The notes beneath the pieces were generated by a model. That model was not told the DNA's origin and did not search any database. It was given only the letters and a program-made list of their open reading frames with translations. A stretch of DNA of 22,617 nucleotides from Firmicutes bacterium UBA6811 (GTDB taxonomy: Bacteria; Bacillota; SHA-98; UBA4971): NCBI GenBank assembly GCA_002452295.1, contig DKEX01000072.1, positions 12,665-35,281 on the forward strand. The letters are read 5' to 3'. The translations under genes were made by a program, and so were the position numbers. Shown here piece after piece: positions 13,412-21,043 of the stretch (the stretch's first letter is position 1; each line of letters opens with the position of its first letter).

Positions 13412-13926
13412 TGGTGCTCACGCTCTTTCTGACCTTCGCCAAACTCGGGCTGTTCACGTTCGGCGGCGGCTATGCCATGATCCCACTCATTCAGAAGGAG
13501 ATCATCGAGGTCAACGGCTGGCTCACCATGAAGGAGTTCGTGGACATAATCGCCGTGGCTGAGATGACACCGGGGCCTGTTGCCGTCAACTCCGCCACAT
13601 ACGTGGGCTATAAGCTGGCAGGAGTGTGCGGCGCCGCTGCAGCCACGGCCGGAGTTGTGTTCCCATCCTTTGTGATAGTCGTCATGCTCGCCACGCTTTT
13701 CCTGAAGTTCAAGGACGCGCCCGCCGTCAGGGCCGTCTTCGCAGGGCTTCGGCCCGCGGTAGCCGCGCTCATCGCATCTGCGGCAATTGCCCTGGTGAAG
13801 GTGTCCTTCGTGGACATGGCGGGGCCTATCGTCGCGGTTCTGGTGCTCCTGGGCACGCTCCGCCTGGGTCTTCACCCTATCCTCGCCATCGTGATCGCGG
13901 GGGTGTTGGGACTGATCTTGTACTGA
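13408..13926 (+). CDS. Chromate transporter (CHR family), second half-size subunit
   Basis: The second half of the transporter pair has 172 residues and is almost entirely membrane helices. It repeats the family block as FTFGGGYAMIPLIQKEIIEV, GWLTMKEFVDI and TPGPVAVNSATYVGYK, closely matching the first subunit. ATGA overlap with the upstream gene implies coupled translation and equal amounts, as expected for a heterodimer. ATG codons at 13408 and 13411 are both possible starts. It lacks the hydrophilic tail of its partner. Confidence 0.92.
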   Translation: MMVLTLFLTFAKLGLFTFGGGYAMIPLIQKEIIEVNGWLTMKEFVDIIAVAEMTPGPVAVNSATYVGYKLAGVCGAAAATAGVVFPSFVIVVMLATLFLKFKDAPAVRAVFAGLRPAVAALIASAAIALVKVSFVDMAGPIVAVLVLLGTLRLGLHPILAIVIAGVLGLILY

Positions 13927-14060
13927 ATCACCAGTTCGTGTGTGATCCCGAGCGCACGGGGCTTCTCCAGTTGCCGATGATGCTCGCTGCTTGACGATGT
14001 GGACGACTGCTCACGTGTGTGCTCCCACGTGGGGGCGGGCTCTTGCAGCGAGACCGCACG

Positions 14061-14066
14061 AGGAGG
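14061..14066 (+). promoter_or_regulatory. Ribosome-binding site deciding the TTG start of iorA
   Basis: AGGAGG lies 8 nt before TTG 14075. The open frame continues upstream to about 13991 but has no comparable site, and the extra residues are not family-like. An out-of-frame ATG directly after this site gives no recognisable product. Confidence 0.6.
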
Positions 14067-14074
14067 AATGGCGA

Positions 14075-16111
14075 TTGCAGCAGGAAGCGCGATGTGGCGG
14101 CTACGCGGCCGAGGCGCAAGTGGCCGCCGTCCGGGCCGCCCAGGGTGCGGAGGACGGAAAGGCCGCCGGAAAGGCTGCCGAGAAGGCTGGTGGGAAAGAC
14201 ATAAGGGCCCTCATGTCAGGGAACCAGGCCATCGCGCGAGGGGCATACGAGGCAGGGGCGGGCATCGCATGCGCGTACCCCGGCACCCCGAGCACCGAGA
14301 TCCTCGAGCACATGCGGGCCTTCGAGGGCATCTACGTCGAGTGGTCCCCCAACGAGAAGGTGGCTCTCGAGGTCGCGCTGGGCGCCGCCATAGCAGGCGT
14401 GAGGGCGCTTGCCGCCATGAAACACGTGGGCCTCAACGTGGCAGCCGACCCGCTGTTCACGGTCGCATACACAGGCGTGAACGCAGGTCTTGTGGTTGTG
14501 TCGGCTGATGATCCGGGCATGCACAGCTCCCAGAATGAGCAGGATAACAGGCATTACGCGAGATTCGCCAAGATCCCCGTTCTCGAGCCGGCGGACTCGC
14601 AGGAGGCAAAGGACCTCGTGGGCGTCGCGTTCGACATCAGCGAGCGGTTCGACACGCCCGTCATGCTTCGTACCACCACGCGCATATCCCACTCGTCTGG
14701 GATCGTCCTTCTTGGCGCGCCACAGGGCCCGCGCAGGCTCCCCTACAAGAAGAACCCGGCGAAGTACGTGATGGTGCCCGGCAACGCCAGGCTGCGCCAC
14801 ATCGAGGTCGAAGCCCGCGCCAAGGCCCTCGCGGAGTTCTCTGAGGGCTTCGCCGGGAACGTGGTCGAGTGGAACAGCACGCGGGTGGGGATAATTGCGA
14901 GCGGGGTCAGCTACCAGTATGCCAGGGAGGTTCTCGGGGACAACGCCTCCTATCTCAAGCTGGCAATGACAAACCCTGTCCCGGAGAGGTTCATTCGTCA
15001 GTTCGCCGGTGAGACTGGCCGGCTTTACGTCATAGAAGAGCTTGATCCATACCTCGAGGAGCAGATCCGGGCCATTGGGATAGGCGTCATCGGAAAGAAG
15101 CTGCTACCTCTTACCGGAGAGCTTACGCCCGAGATCATCCGCCGGGTGATGGTAGAGGAAGGCGTTCTTCCCGCGGCCGGCGCTTTCACACCGGGGGGCT
15201 GGGACGGCAGCGGGTCCGGCCAACCCGGCCAACCCGGCAGACCCGGCAGACCTGATGGACCTGGCGGGCCTGGCGAAGACGGCCACGTTGGGCTTGTTCC
15301 GAATGAGGACGCCGAAGCCGAAGGCCCCAGCGTCATGGTGCCAGCCCGACCTCCCGTGATGTGCGCGGGTTGCCCCCACCGGGGCGCGTTCTACGTTCTG
15401 AGGAAGCTCAAGACCGTCGCCACCGGCGACATCGGCTGCTACACGCTGGGCGTCGGCTCGCCGCTTTCGGCCCTGGACACGACCATATGCATGGGCGCCA
15501 GCATAGGCAACGCAATAGGGTTTGCCGCAGCCGGCGCAGCGGCGGGCGCGCCACGCGACGCCGACGGGCGAAAGCCCGTTGCGGTCATCGGCGACTCCAC
15601 GTTCGTCCATTCGGGGATCACCGGACTCATCGATGCCGTGTACAACCAGGCGTCCATCGTCGTCCTCATCCTCGACAACGGGACCACGGCGATGACAGGC
15701 CACCAGAACCACCCGGCGACCGGCGTCACGCTCCGGGGCCAGCCGACGCGCAGGCTCAGCCTGGAGGAGCTGGCCCGCGCCTGCGGGGTCGAGCACGTGG
15801 CGATCGTGGACCCGTACGATCTCGCCGCCACGGAGCGGGCGCTCCGCCAGGCCATGGACGTGCCCGGGCCGGCGGTGGTCATCGCGCGGCGCGCGTGCGT
15901 GCTGCTTCCGGGCGCCAGACCGGCGGACAGGTACGCCATCCTTCAGGACAGGTGCACCGCGTGCAGACTCTGCCTCGGTCTCGGCTGCCCCGCCATCGAG
16001 GTCCGCGATCGGCGACCCGTGATAGTCGCAGGGTCGTGCGCCGGCTGCGGGGTGTGCGCCGAGGTCTGCAGATTCGACGCTATCGAGAAAGCGGGTGAGG
16101 ATGGTGAGTGA
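14075..16111 (+). CDS. iorA: Indolepyruvate ferredoxin oxidoreductase, alpha subunit
   Basis: IorA and IorB oxidatively decarboxylate aryl pyruvates from aromatic amino acids to aryl-acyl-CoA, reducing ferredoxin. The 678-residue product begins with an Ala/Lys/Gly-rich stretch of about 40 residues. It continues with LMSGNQAIARGAYEAG and AYPGTPSTEILE (pyrimidine-binding domain), MKHVGLNVAADP, then the TPP-binding part GDIGCYTLG, GDSTFVHSGITGL and ILDNGTTAMTGHQ. Two ferredoxin-type clusters close the protein: CTACRLCLGLGCP and CAGCGVCAEVC. Between the two TPP-related halves lies a collagen-like G-x-P linker encoded by 9-bp repeats. The stop overlaps iorB. Ferredoxin dependence fits an anaerobic lifestyle. 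Confidence 0.95.
   Translation: MQQEARCGGYAAEAQVAAVRAAQGAEDGKAAGKAAEKAGGKDIRALMSGNQAIARGAYEAGAGIACAYPGTPSTEILEHMRAFEGIYVEWSPNEKVALEVALGAAIAGVRALAAMKHVGLNVAADPLFTVAYTGVNAGLVVVSADDPGMHSSQNEQDNRHYARFAKIPVLEPADSQEAKDLVGVAFDISERFDTPVMLRTTTRISHSSGIVLLGAPQGPRRLPYKKNPAKYVMVPGNARLRHIEVEARAKALAEFSEGFAGNVVEWNSTRVGIIASGVSYQYAREVLGDNASYLKLAMTNPVPERFIRQFAGETGRLYVIEELDPYLEEQIRAIGIGVIGKKLLPLTGELTPEIIRRVMVEEGVLPAAGAFTPGGWDGSGSGQPGQPGRPGRPDGPGGPGEDGHVGLVPNEDAEAEGPSVMVPARPPVMCAGCPHRGAFYVLRKLKTVATGDIGCYTLGVGSPLSALDTTICMGASIGNAIGFAAAGAAAGAPRDADGRKPVAVIGDSTFVHSGITGLIDAVYNQASIVVLILDNGTTAMTGHQNHPATGVTLRGQPTRRLSLEELARACGVEHVAIVDPYDLAATERALRQAMDVPGPAVVIARRACVLLPGARPADRYAILQDRCTACRLCLGLGCPAIEVRDRRPVIVAGSCAGCGVCAEVCRFDAIEKAGEDGE
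15218..15280 (+). repeat. Seven 9-bp repeat units encoding a collagen-like G-x-P linker in iorA
   Basis: Units of 9 bp, beginning GGCCAACCC twice and then GGCAGACCC and diverged copies, encode GQP-GQP-GRP-GRP-DGP-GGP-GED. The repeat lies in the linker between the catalytic halves of IorA and stays in frame. Confidence 0.8.
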
Positions 16112-16691
16112 GCCTACCAGCATCCTAATAGTAGGCGTGGGCGGTCAGGGGATCCTCCTTGCCAGCAGGCTTCTGGCCAGTGCGGCCATCCGGGCTGGCC
16201 GCGATGTCAAGCTCTCTGAGGTCCATGGGATGGCGCAGCGAGGCGGCAGCGTCGTAACGCACGTGAGACTGGGAGCCAGGGTGTACTCTCCCATCATCGA
16301 GATGGGCGCGGCCGACTTCATCGTGGCCTTCGAGAAACTGGAGGCCCTGAGATGGCTTCCGTATGCGAGGCCGGGGGCGACCGTCATCGTGAACGACCTC
16401 GCGATCCCGCCGCTCCCCGTCATCCTGGGCGCCGAGAAGTACCCGGACGGCATAGCCCGGAGCCTCGCCGCCGGAGGGCGACGCGTGGCCGTGGTGGACG
16501 CCGAGACCATGGCGAGGGCGGCCGGGAATGCGAGGTGCGCCAACACGGCCCTCATCGGGGTGCTCGCGCGCCGCCTGGGCCCGGACATCGCCAGGGAGCA
16601 CTGGCAGGATGCAGTGAAGGAGGTGGTGCCGCGCGGGACCGCCGAGGTCAACTGGAGGGCGTTTTCCGCGGGCTACGCGGGCGCGGGCTGA
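16101..16691 (+). CDS. iorB: Indolepyruvate ferredoxin oxidoreductase, beta subunit
   Basis: IorB is the gamma-type subunit of the 2-oxoacid:ferredoxin oxidoreductase superfamily and pairs with IorA. The product of about 196 residues has ILIVGVGGQGILLASRLLA near the N-terminus, LSEVHGMAQRGGSVVTHVR (the family signature) and FEKLEALRWLPY. The gene overlaps the end of iorA by 11 bp. ATG 16101 is chosen; GTG 16095 and GTG 16104 are close alternatives and change only two or one residues. Confidence 0.94.
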   Translation: MVSEPTSILIVGVGGQGILLASRLLASAAIRAGRDVKLSEVHGMAQRGGSVVTHVRLGARVYSPIIEMGAADFIVAFEKLEALRWLPYARPGATVIVNDLAIPPLPVILGAEKYPDGIARSLAAGGRRVAVVDAETMARAAGNARCANTALIGVLARRLGPDIAREHWQDAVKEVVPRGTAEVNWRAFSAGYAGAG

Positions 16692-16782
16692 AGCGTGGGC
16701 CGGCTGCGTGGGTAGCGGGCTCAACCGTCCCTGCGACCGGCCTTCCAACTGCTCGTCCAACCGTGCCACCAACCGTGCTACG

Positions 16783-16788
16783 AAGGAG
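16783..16788 (+). promoter_or_regulatory. Ribosome-binding site deciding the TTG start of the PHP phosphatase
   Basis: AAGGAG lies 9 nt before TTG 16798 but 18 nt before ATG 16807, so the TTG is the better start although it adds only three residues. Confidence 0.5.
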
Positions 16789-16797
16789 TGCTATCAA

Positions 16798-17625
16798 TTG
16801 GTCTCAATGAGCATTAACGGTCGAACAGCGCCACTGGTGGATTCTCACGTTCATTCCACCTTCTCCCCGGACGCCCACGACACGATAGACGCGATGTGCG
16901 AGTCTGCTGCCAGGGCGGGGCTCAGGGAACTCTGCTTCACCGACCACGTCGACTTCGAGCCGAGGGACGAAAGCCACGGCTATCTGCAATTCGACAGGTA
17001 CCAGAGCGCGGTCGAGCAGGCTGCAAGGAAGTGGGAGGGCGTCCTAGGGGTCGGGATAGGAGTCGAGGCGGACTACCAGACCTGGTACGGCGACCGGGTG
17101 GAGAAGTTTCTCTCCGGGCGCCGGCTCGACTTCGTCCTCGGCTCCGTCCACTGGGTGGACAGCCTCTCCACGACCGGTGAGATCTTCGACAGGTACGAGC
17201 TTACGGAGGCCTGCCGCCGCTACCTCGAGAACGTGCTGGGCCTCGCGAGGTCAGGCCTGTACGACTCCCTTGCGCACCTCGATTTCATCAAGAGATATGC
17301 CTTCGAAAGATACGGGAAGCTGCCTCTCGAGGCGTTCTCCGATGAGATCGAGGCCATTCTCAGGGCCATCATAGATAGGGGGACGGCGCTGGAGGTCAAC
17401 ACGTCCGGCCTTCGGCGTCCGGTGCACGAGACCCTGCCTGCAGTGGAGACTCTCAGGCTCTATCGCCGGCTCGGAGGCGAGCTTCTGACCATCGGGTCCG
17501 ACGCCCATCGCGCCAGTGACGTGGGGTTTGCCATACCCTACGCAATCGATCTCGTGAGGTGCGTCGGGTTCCGGTATATTACTGTGTTCCATTATAGACA
17601 ACCAAAATGTGTCAACATAGAGTGA
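16798..17625 (+). CDS. HisJ-like histidinol-phosphatase (PHP family)
   Basis: HisJ removes phosphate from histidinol phosphate in histidine biosynthesis. The 275-residue product has the PHP metal-binding motifs in order: DSHVHSTFSPD (about 15-25), CFTDHVDF, GVEADYQ, VLGSVHWVD, SLAHLDFIKRY, LEVNTSG and GSDAHRASDVG. These supply the three-metal site of the family. No other his genes are nearby, so the substrate is inferred; other PHP phosphatases share the motifs. It follows iorB by about 105 bp containing short CAACCGTG-type repeats. Confidence 0.85.
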   Translation: MVSMSINGRTAPLVDSHVHSTFSPDAHDTIDAMCESAARAGLRELCFTDHVDFEPRDESHGYLQFDRYQSAVEQAARKWEGVLGVGIGVEADYQTWYGDRVEKFLSGRRLDFVLGSVHWVDSLSTTGEIFDRYELTEACRRYLENVLGLARSGLYDSLAHLDFIKRYAFERYGKLPLEAFSDEIEAILRAIIDRGTALEVNTSGLRRPVHETLPAVETLRLYRRLGGELLTIGSDAHRASDVGFAIPYAIDLVRCVGFRYITVFHYRQPKCVNIE

Positions 17626-17759
17626 TCCTGGTATAACCCCCGCGTCATGACAGGCGAGGGTCGCGCAGGGCATTGCCCAGCACGACCAGCACCAACCTGA
17701 CATAGGCCGCCCGCGAGCCGGGAATCATATGCGTACCAGGTGAGAAAGGGGGACTTGCG

Positions 17760-18053
17760 GTGCCGGCCAAGAAGAATCGGCCTGCTGCGAAGGGCGCGAG
17801 GCGTCCGCTCGACGCGCTCAAGTACGAGGTCGCACAGGAGCTGAACCTTCCGGCGGAGGTCTATCAGCATGGCTACTGGGGTAATCTTTCGTCCAGGGAA
17901 TGCGGTGCCGTCGGAGGACGCATGGTCAAGAGAATGATCGAGGCCGCCGAGAAAGCCATCGCTGACCAAGTGGCAGCCGAGGCAGTGGCCGGGTTCAGGT
18001 TCGGCCTGGGGCTACCTGCAAACGACAATGAGGGAGCGCCACCCGAGTCGTAG
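17760..18053 (+). CDS. Alpha/beta-type small acid-soluble spore protein (SASP) 2
   Basis: This 97-residue SASP has LDALKYEVAQELNLP, GYWGNLSSRECGAVGGRMVK and RMIEAAEKAI, the conserved DNA-binding and GPR-cleavage regions. KYEVAQEL replaces the KYEIANEL of the other two copies. A lysine/arginine-rich N-terminus (PAKKNRPAAKGARRP) and a short acidic tail are extensions beyond the usual family length. Translation begins at GTG 17760, 7 nt after AAAGGGGGA. A strong hairpin 110 bp downstream should end the transcript. No sigma-G promoter was convincing upstream. Confidence 0.93.
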   Translation: MPAKKNRPAAKGARRPLDALKYEVAQELNLPAEVYQHGYWGNLSSRECGAVGGRMVKRMIEAAEKAIADQVAAEAVAGFRFGLGLPANDNEGAPPES

Positions 18054-18161
18054 CACCGAGCGGGTCAGCACTTTATGATGGCGCCGAGGCGCACTGGAGC
18101 GGGTAGCTGCGGTAGCCGCCCGGGACCTCGAGGCCCCGCTGATGGGGGCGACCGCCTGGCA

Positions 18162-18196
18162 GGGCCGGGTGCAAGTAACTGCCTTGCGCCCGGCCC
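18162..18196 (+). terminator. Probable terminator after SASP 2
   Basis: GGGCCGGGTGCAAG (18162-18175) pairs with CTTGCGCCCGGCCC (18183-18196), 14 bp with one G-U pair and a 7-nt loop. No U-tract follows, so the assignment rests on stem strength and position. Confidence 0.55.
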
Positions 18197-18352
18197 CCGC
18201 CTTCTGCTGGGCCGCTCCTCCTGTAGTTGCTGCATCCTCGGGCATTCACAGGAACCAGGCGCCTTGAACCACTGGCCCTGGTGCGGTCTCCCCGGCTTGG
18301 CGAGACCACCAGAATAGAGTAACCGGATCGCGGCCTCCCCATGCGTTCCCTG

Positions 18353-18381
18353 GCATACATTTCACGTGCGGTGCGATACTA
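18353..18381 (+). promoter_or_regulatory. Predicted sigma-G (forespore) promoter of SASP 3
   Basis: GCATA (18353-18357), a 17-nt spacer and GATACTA (18375-18381) fit the Bacillus sigma-G consensus of a G-[non-G]-ATR -35 and a CATnnTA-type -10 with one mismatch (G for C). It lies 33 bp upstream of SASP 3, where a forespore promoter is expected. Confidence 0.55.
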
Positions 18382-18413
18382 TGGGTAGAACACGCGAAGG
18401 GTGGTGACGAGGA

Positions 18414-18725
18414 ATGGCACGAGGTGCGGGTAGAAGGAATCGCCCGGTTGTCCCCAACGCCCTCGCGGGCCTCGACAGGTTCAAGTACGAGATAGCGAAC
18501 GAGCTGAACCTGCCCAGCGACATCGTCAACTCGGGTTACTGGGGCAACCTGCCTTCGGCTCAATGCGGGGCGGTCGGCGGACACATGGTGCGCAGGATGA
18601 TTGAGGCCGCCGAGCGGTCCATGGTCGAGGGCACTGTAGCGGGCGTCAGGGCCGGGTTCCAGACCGGGCTTGCGCGGCCGGCTGCCGAGCAGCCTACCCA
18701 GACCGGCTACAACCAGCCTATGTAA
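18414..18725 (+). CDS. Alpha/beta-type small acid-soluble spore protein (SASP) 3
   Basis: This 103-residue SASP carries LDRFKYEIANELNLP, GYWGNLPSAQCGAVGGHMVR and RMIEAAERSM. It is closest to SASP 1, sharing the PSAQCGAVGGHMV form and the start MARG. The N-terminus is Arg-rich and the C-terminal tail (about 25 residues) is rich in Gln, Pro, Thr and Tyr. The ATG follows GACGAGG closely. A sigma-G-type promoter lies upstream and a 12-bp hairpin about 100 bp downstream. Confidence 0.94.
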   Translation: MARGAGRRNRPVVPNALAGLDRFKYEIANELNLPSDIVNSGYWGNLPSAQCGAVGGHMVRRMIEAAERSMVEGTVAGVRAGFQTGLARPAAEQPTQTGYNQPM

Positions 18726-18825
18726 GTGAGCTGACGCGATTAGGCCTGACGGTCTAGCTCGGGGTTGTGCCTTGTGGACCAGCCCATAGTAGAAACGTAG
18801 TTCGCTGTAGCTGTAGTTCAAGGCT

Positions 18826-18854
18826 GAACGCCTCCTCTCTGTGAGGAGGCGTTC
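18826..18854 (+). terminator. Probable terminator after SASP 3
   Basis: GAACGCCTCCTC (18826-18837) and GAGGAGGCGTTC (18843-18854) form a perfect 12-bp stem with a 5-nt loop. It is followed by TCATTG, without a proper U-tract. It separates the SASP from the zinc-ribbon gene. Confidence 0.6.
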
Positions 18855-18955
18855 TCATTGGGGCATAATAGAGATTGCCGCGAGGACGGCGCGCCCCGCG
18901 GCGCAAAACCATCGAGGCTCCCATGGCCTCGAGACGAGAAGGAAGGAGCTCACCA

Positions 18956-19150
18956 ATGAAGAAGAACGATAGGCGAGAGTGCTCCAGGATGCCTGATAAC
19001 GCCGAGGAGAGCATCAAGTGCAAGCAGTGCGGAAACATGTTCGGAGTGAGCGGGGCGTCAACCGAGGAGATGGTCTCCTGCCCGGTTTGTGGGGCTTCCA
19101 TGAGCGTGGCCGATGCGCTTGCCACAGGCGTCTCCGATGAGGACTACTGA
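18956..19150 (+). CDS. Small zinc-ribbon protein
   Basis: A 64-residue protein starts at ATG 18956, 7 nt after AAGGAG. It contains two Cys pairs, CKQC and CPVC, about 25 residues apart in a typical zinc-ribbon arrangement, and an acidic C-terminus (SDEDY). The family is not otherwise recognisable. Such proteins can bind nucleic acid or act in protein contacts. It sits 61 bp before the CoA disulfide reductase gene on the same strand and may be cotranscribed with it. Confidence 0.75.
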   Translation: MKKNDRRECSRMPDNAEESIKCKQCGNMFGVSGASTEEMVSCPVCGASMSVADALATGVSDEDY

Positions 19151-19211
19151 GGAAGTGCGCACAAACTTAGGGCTCTAGGGGGAAGAACGCGGTGATGGGA
19201 GGTCGAGAGCC

Positions 19212-20882
19212 GTGGGGAAGCGGATTCTCGTGGTGGGCGGCGTCGCCGGTGGGGCAGGTGCGGCGGTGAAGGCCCGCAGGACGTCCGAGGACGCCGAGAT
19301 AGTCGTCTTTGAGCGAACACCCTACGTATCGTGGGCCAACTGCGGCCTGCCCTACTACATCGGTGGGGTCATCCCCAGGCGGGAGGAGCTTTTCGTCGTA
19401 AGCCCCAGGAGGCTGGCATCCAGGTTTAACATAGACGTGCGGACACGCCACGAGGTCACGGCCATCGACCGGGCCCGCAAGGCCATCTCCGTCCGGGACC
19501 TGGAGACGGGGGATGCGCAGGAGGAACGCTACGACGCCCTGGTTCTGGCCACCGGCAGCAAGCCGGCGCACCCGCCGATACCAGGCCTCGACGGCCCTGC
19601 GGTCTTCACCCTCGTATCAGTGGAGGATGCCGATAGACTACAGGCCTTCCTCGAGGAGCGCAAGCCAGGTCGCGCTGTGGTCATCGGCGGCGGGTTTATC
19701 GGCCTGGAGACCGCGGAAGCGCTGCTGGAGCGCGGGTTCTCCGTTGCTCTCGTCGAGATGATGGATCACCTGCTTCCTCCCGTTGACAGGGAGATGGCGG
19801 AGCCTCTCGCCATGCACCTGCGGGAAAAAGGTGCCCGCGTGCTCCTTGGGGAGAAGGTGGCGGAGGTGGCACAAAATGGCAACAAGGCTGCGGTGCGGCT
19901 TGCCAGCGGCGACGCGGTCGAGTGCGATTTTGTGGTCTCCGCCGTGGGCGTGGCGCCCAGGTTGAACCTCGCCCGGCAGGCCGGGCTCACCATCGGGCAG
20001 GCCGGCGGGGTCGTTGTGAACGACAGGATGCAGACGAGCGACCCCGACATCTACGCGGCCGGAGACATCTGTCAGATCAGGCACCTGGTCACCGGCAAGC
20101 CTGTGCGGGTGCCTCTCGCAGGTCCTGCCAACAAGCAAGCGCGGGTGGCCGGGGCGAACGCCGCAGGCGGCGACATGCGCTACGCAGGCTCCCTCGGCAC
20201 CATGGTCGTCAAGGTGTGTGACCTCACCATCGCAAAAGCCGGCCTCTCCGAAAGGGAGGCGCGCGACGAAGGGATTCCACACTATGTCTCTTACACCCAC
20301 TCCCAGCACCATGCCGGGTACTATCCTGGCGCCCGTATGATGGCAATCAAACTCGTAGTGGACAGGTTCACAGGACGCGTGCTCGGCGCGCAGATCGTCG
20401 GCGGCGCCGGGGTGGACAAGAGAATAGATGTGATCGCCACGGCCATCCACGCCCGTATGACCGTGGAAGACCTGGAGGACCTCGACCTGTCTTACGCGCC
20501 CCCGTACTCGTCCGCCAAGGATCCAGCGAACATTGCGGGCTTCGTGGCCGCGAACATCCACCGGGGAGAGGTGGACGCAATCGAGCCGGACGAGCTGGAG
20601 GCGCTCCTCGAGCGTGAGGACGTCCAGCTCGTCGACGTGCGCACCCCCGCCGAGCGGAAGGCGGGGGAGATCCCCGGTGCTCGGCTCATGCCTCTAGACC
20701 AGTTGCGCGAGCTTGCGGGCGAGCTCGACCCCCACAAGAGGACGGTGGTATACTGCGCCGTCGGCTACCGCTCTTACCTCGCGTACAAGATCCTGAAGCA
20801 GCGCGGGTTCGACGATATGTCCCACCTTGCCGGCGGGTTCGATGCCTGGAAGATGTTCCATGGGAAACCACAGATCATCTGA
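19212..20882 (+). CDS. Coenzyme A disulfide reductase-rhodanese fusion (CoADR-RHD type)
   Basis: This FAD- and NAD(P)H-dependent enzyme reduces CoA disulfides, persulfides or polysulfide. Residues 4-16 carry the FAD-binding GGVAGG. The catalytic Cys44 lies in SWANCGLPYYIGG, VVIGGGFIGLETAE is the NAD(P)H-binding motif, and AAGDICQ the second FAD contact. A C-terminal rhodanese domain (about 460-556) has VQLVDVRTPAE and its own active-site Cys515 in VVYCAVGYRSY. The 556-residue length matches the fused class. The start is GTG 19212 behind GGGAGG. The role is probably thiol or sulfur redox balance. No sulfur genes adjoin it. Confidence 0.93.
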   Translation: MGKRILVVGGVAGGAGAAVKARRTSEDAEIVVFERTPYVSWANCGLPYYIGGVIPRREELFVVSPRRLASRFNIDVRTRHEVTAIDRARKAISVRDLETGDAQEERYDALVLATGSKPAHPPIPGLDGPAVFTLVSVEDADRLQAFLEERKPGRAVVIGGGFIGLETAEALLERGFSVALVEMMDHLLPPVDREMAEPLAMHLREKGARVLLGEKVAEVAQNGNKAAVRLASGDAVECDFVVSAVGVAPRLNLARQAGLTIGQAGGVVVNDRMQTSDPDIYAAGDICQIRHLVTGKPVRVPLAGPANKQARVAGANAAGGDMRYAGSLGTMVVKVCDLTIAKAGLSEREARDEGIPHYVSYTHSQHHAGYYPGARMMAIKLVVDRFTGRVLGAQIVGGAGVDKRIDVIATAIHARMTVEDLEDLDLSYAPPYSSAKDPANIAGFVAANIHRGEVDAIEPDELEALLEREDVQLVDVRTPAERKAGEIPGARLMPLDQLRELAGELDPHKRTVVYCAVGYRSYLAYKILKQRGFDDMSHLAGGFDAWKMFHGKPQII

Positions 20883-20925
20883 GAAAAGCGAGTGGGTGGG
20901 CAGACCGAGTGGGGCGCAAAGGTAC

Positions 20926-20958
20926 GCGGGAGCGGCGCGCGATGCGTGCCGCTCCCGC
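20926..20958. terminator. Bidirectional terminator between convergent genes
   Basis: GCGGGAGCGGC (20926-20936) pairs perfectly with GCCGCTCCCGC (20948-20958), 11 bp with an 11-nt loop, and is followed on the plus strand by TTTC. It lies between the converging CoA disulfide reductase and trehalose synthase genes, so it can serve both. Confidence 0.7.
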
Positions 20959-21003
20959 TTTCACGGTGAGTGGCAGGGAGTTCATCTCATGGCGCGAGTC
21001 ATG

Positions 21004-21043
21004 GCGCAAGTTGAGTCATACGGGCGCAAGTCGGGTCACACGG
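21004..21043. repeat. Two 20-bp tandem repeats at the 3' end of treT
   Basis: GCGCAAGTTGAGTCATACGG (21004-21023) is followed immediately by GCGCAAGTCGGGTCACACGG (21024-21043), 17 of 20 positions identical. The second copy contains the stop codon of treT. Confidence 0.7.

Larger units (their letters stand above)
18054..18413. other. Intergenic region between SASP 2 and SASP 3
   Basis: This 360-bp gap holds no recognisable gene. It contains a strong terminator-like hairpin (18162-18196) in its first half and a sigma-G-type promoter (18353-18381) near its end. Confidence 0.6.

Noticed and set aside
15104..16123. Long minus-strand open frame within iorA
   Set aside because: It is antisense to conserved TPP and ferredoxin motifs and has no recognisable protein features of its own.
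17700..17735. Possible sigma-G promoter before SASP 2 (ACATA and CATATG)
   Set aside because: The spacing is about 21 nt and both boxes deviate from consensus, unlike the good match before SASP 3.
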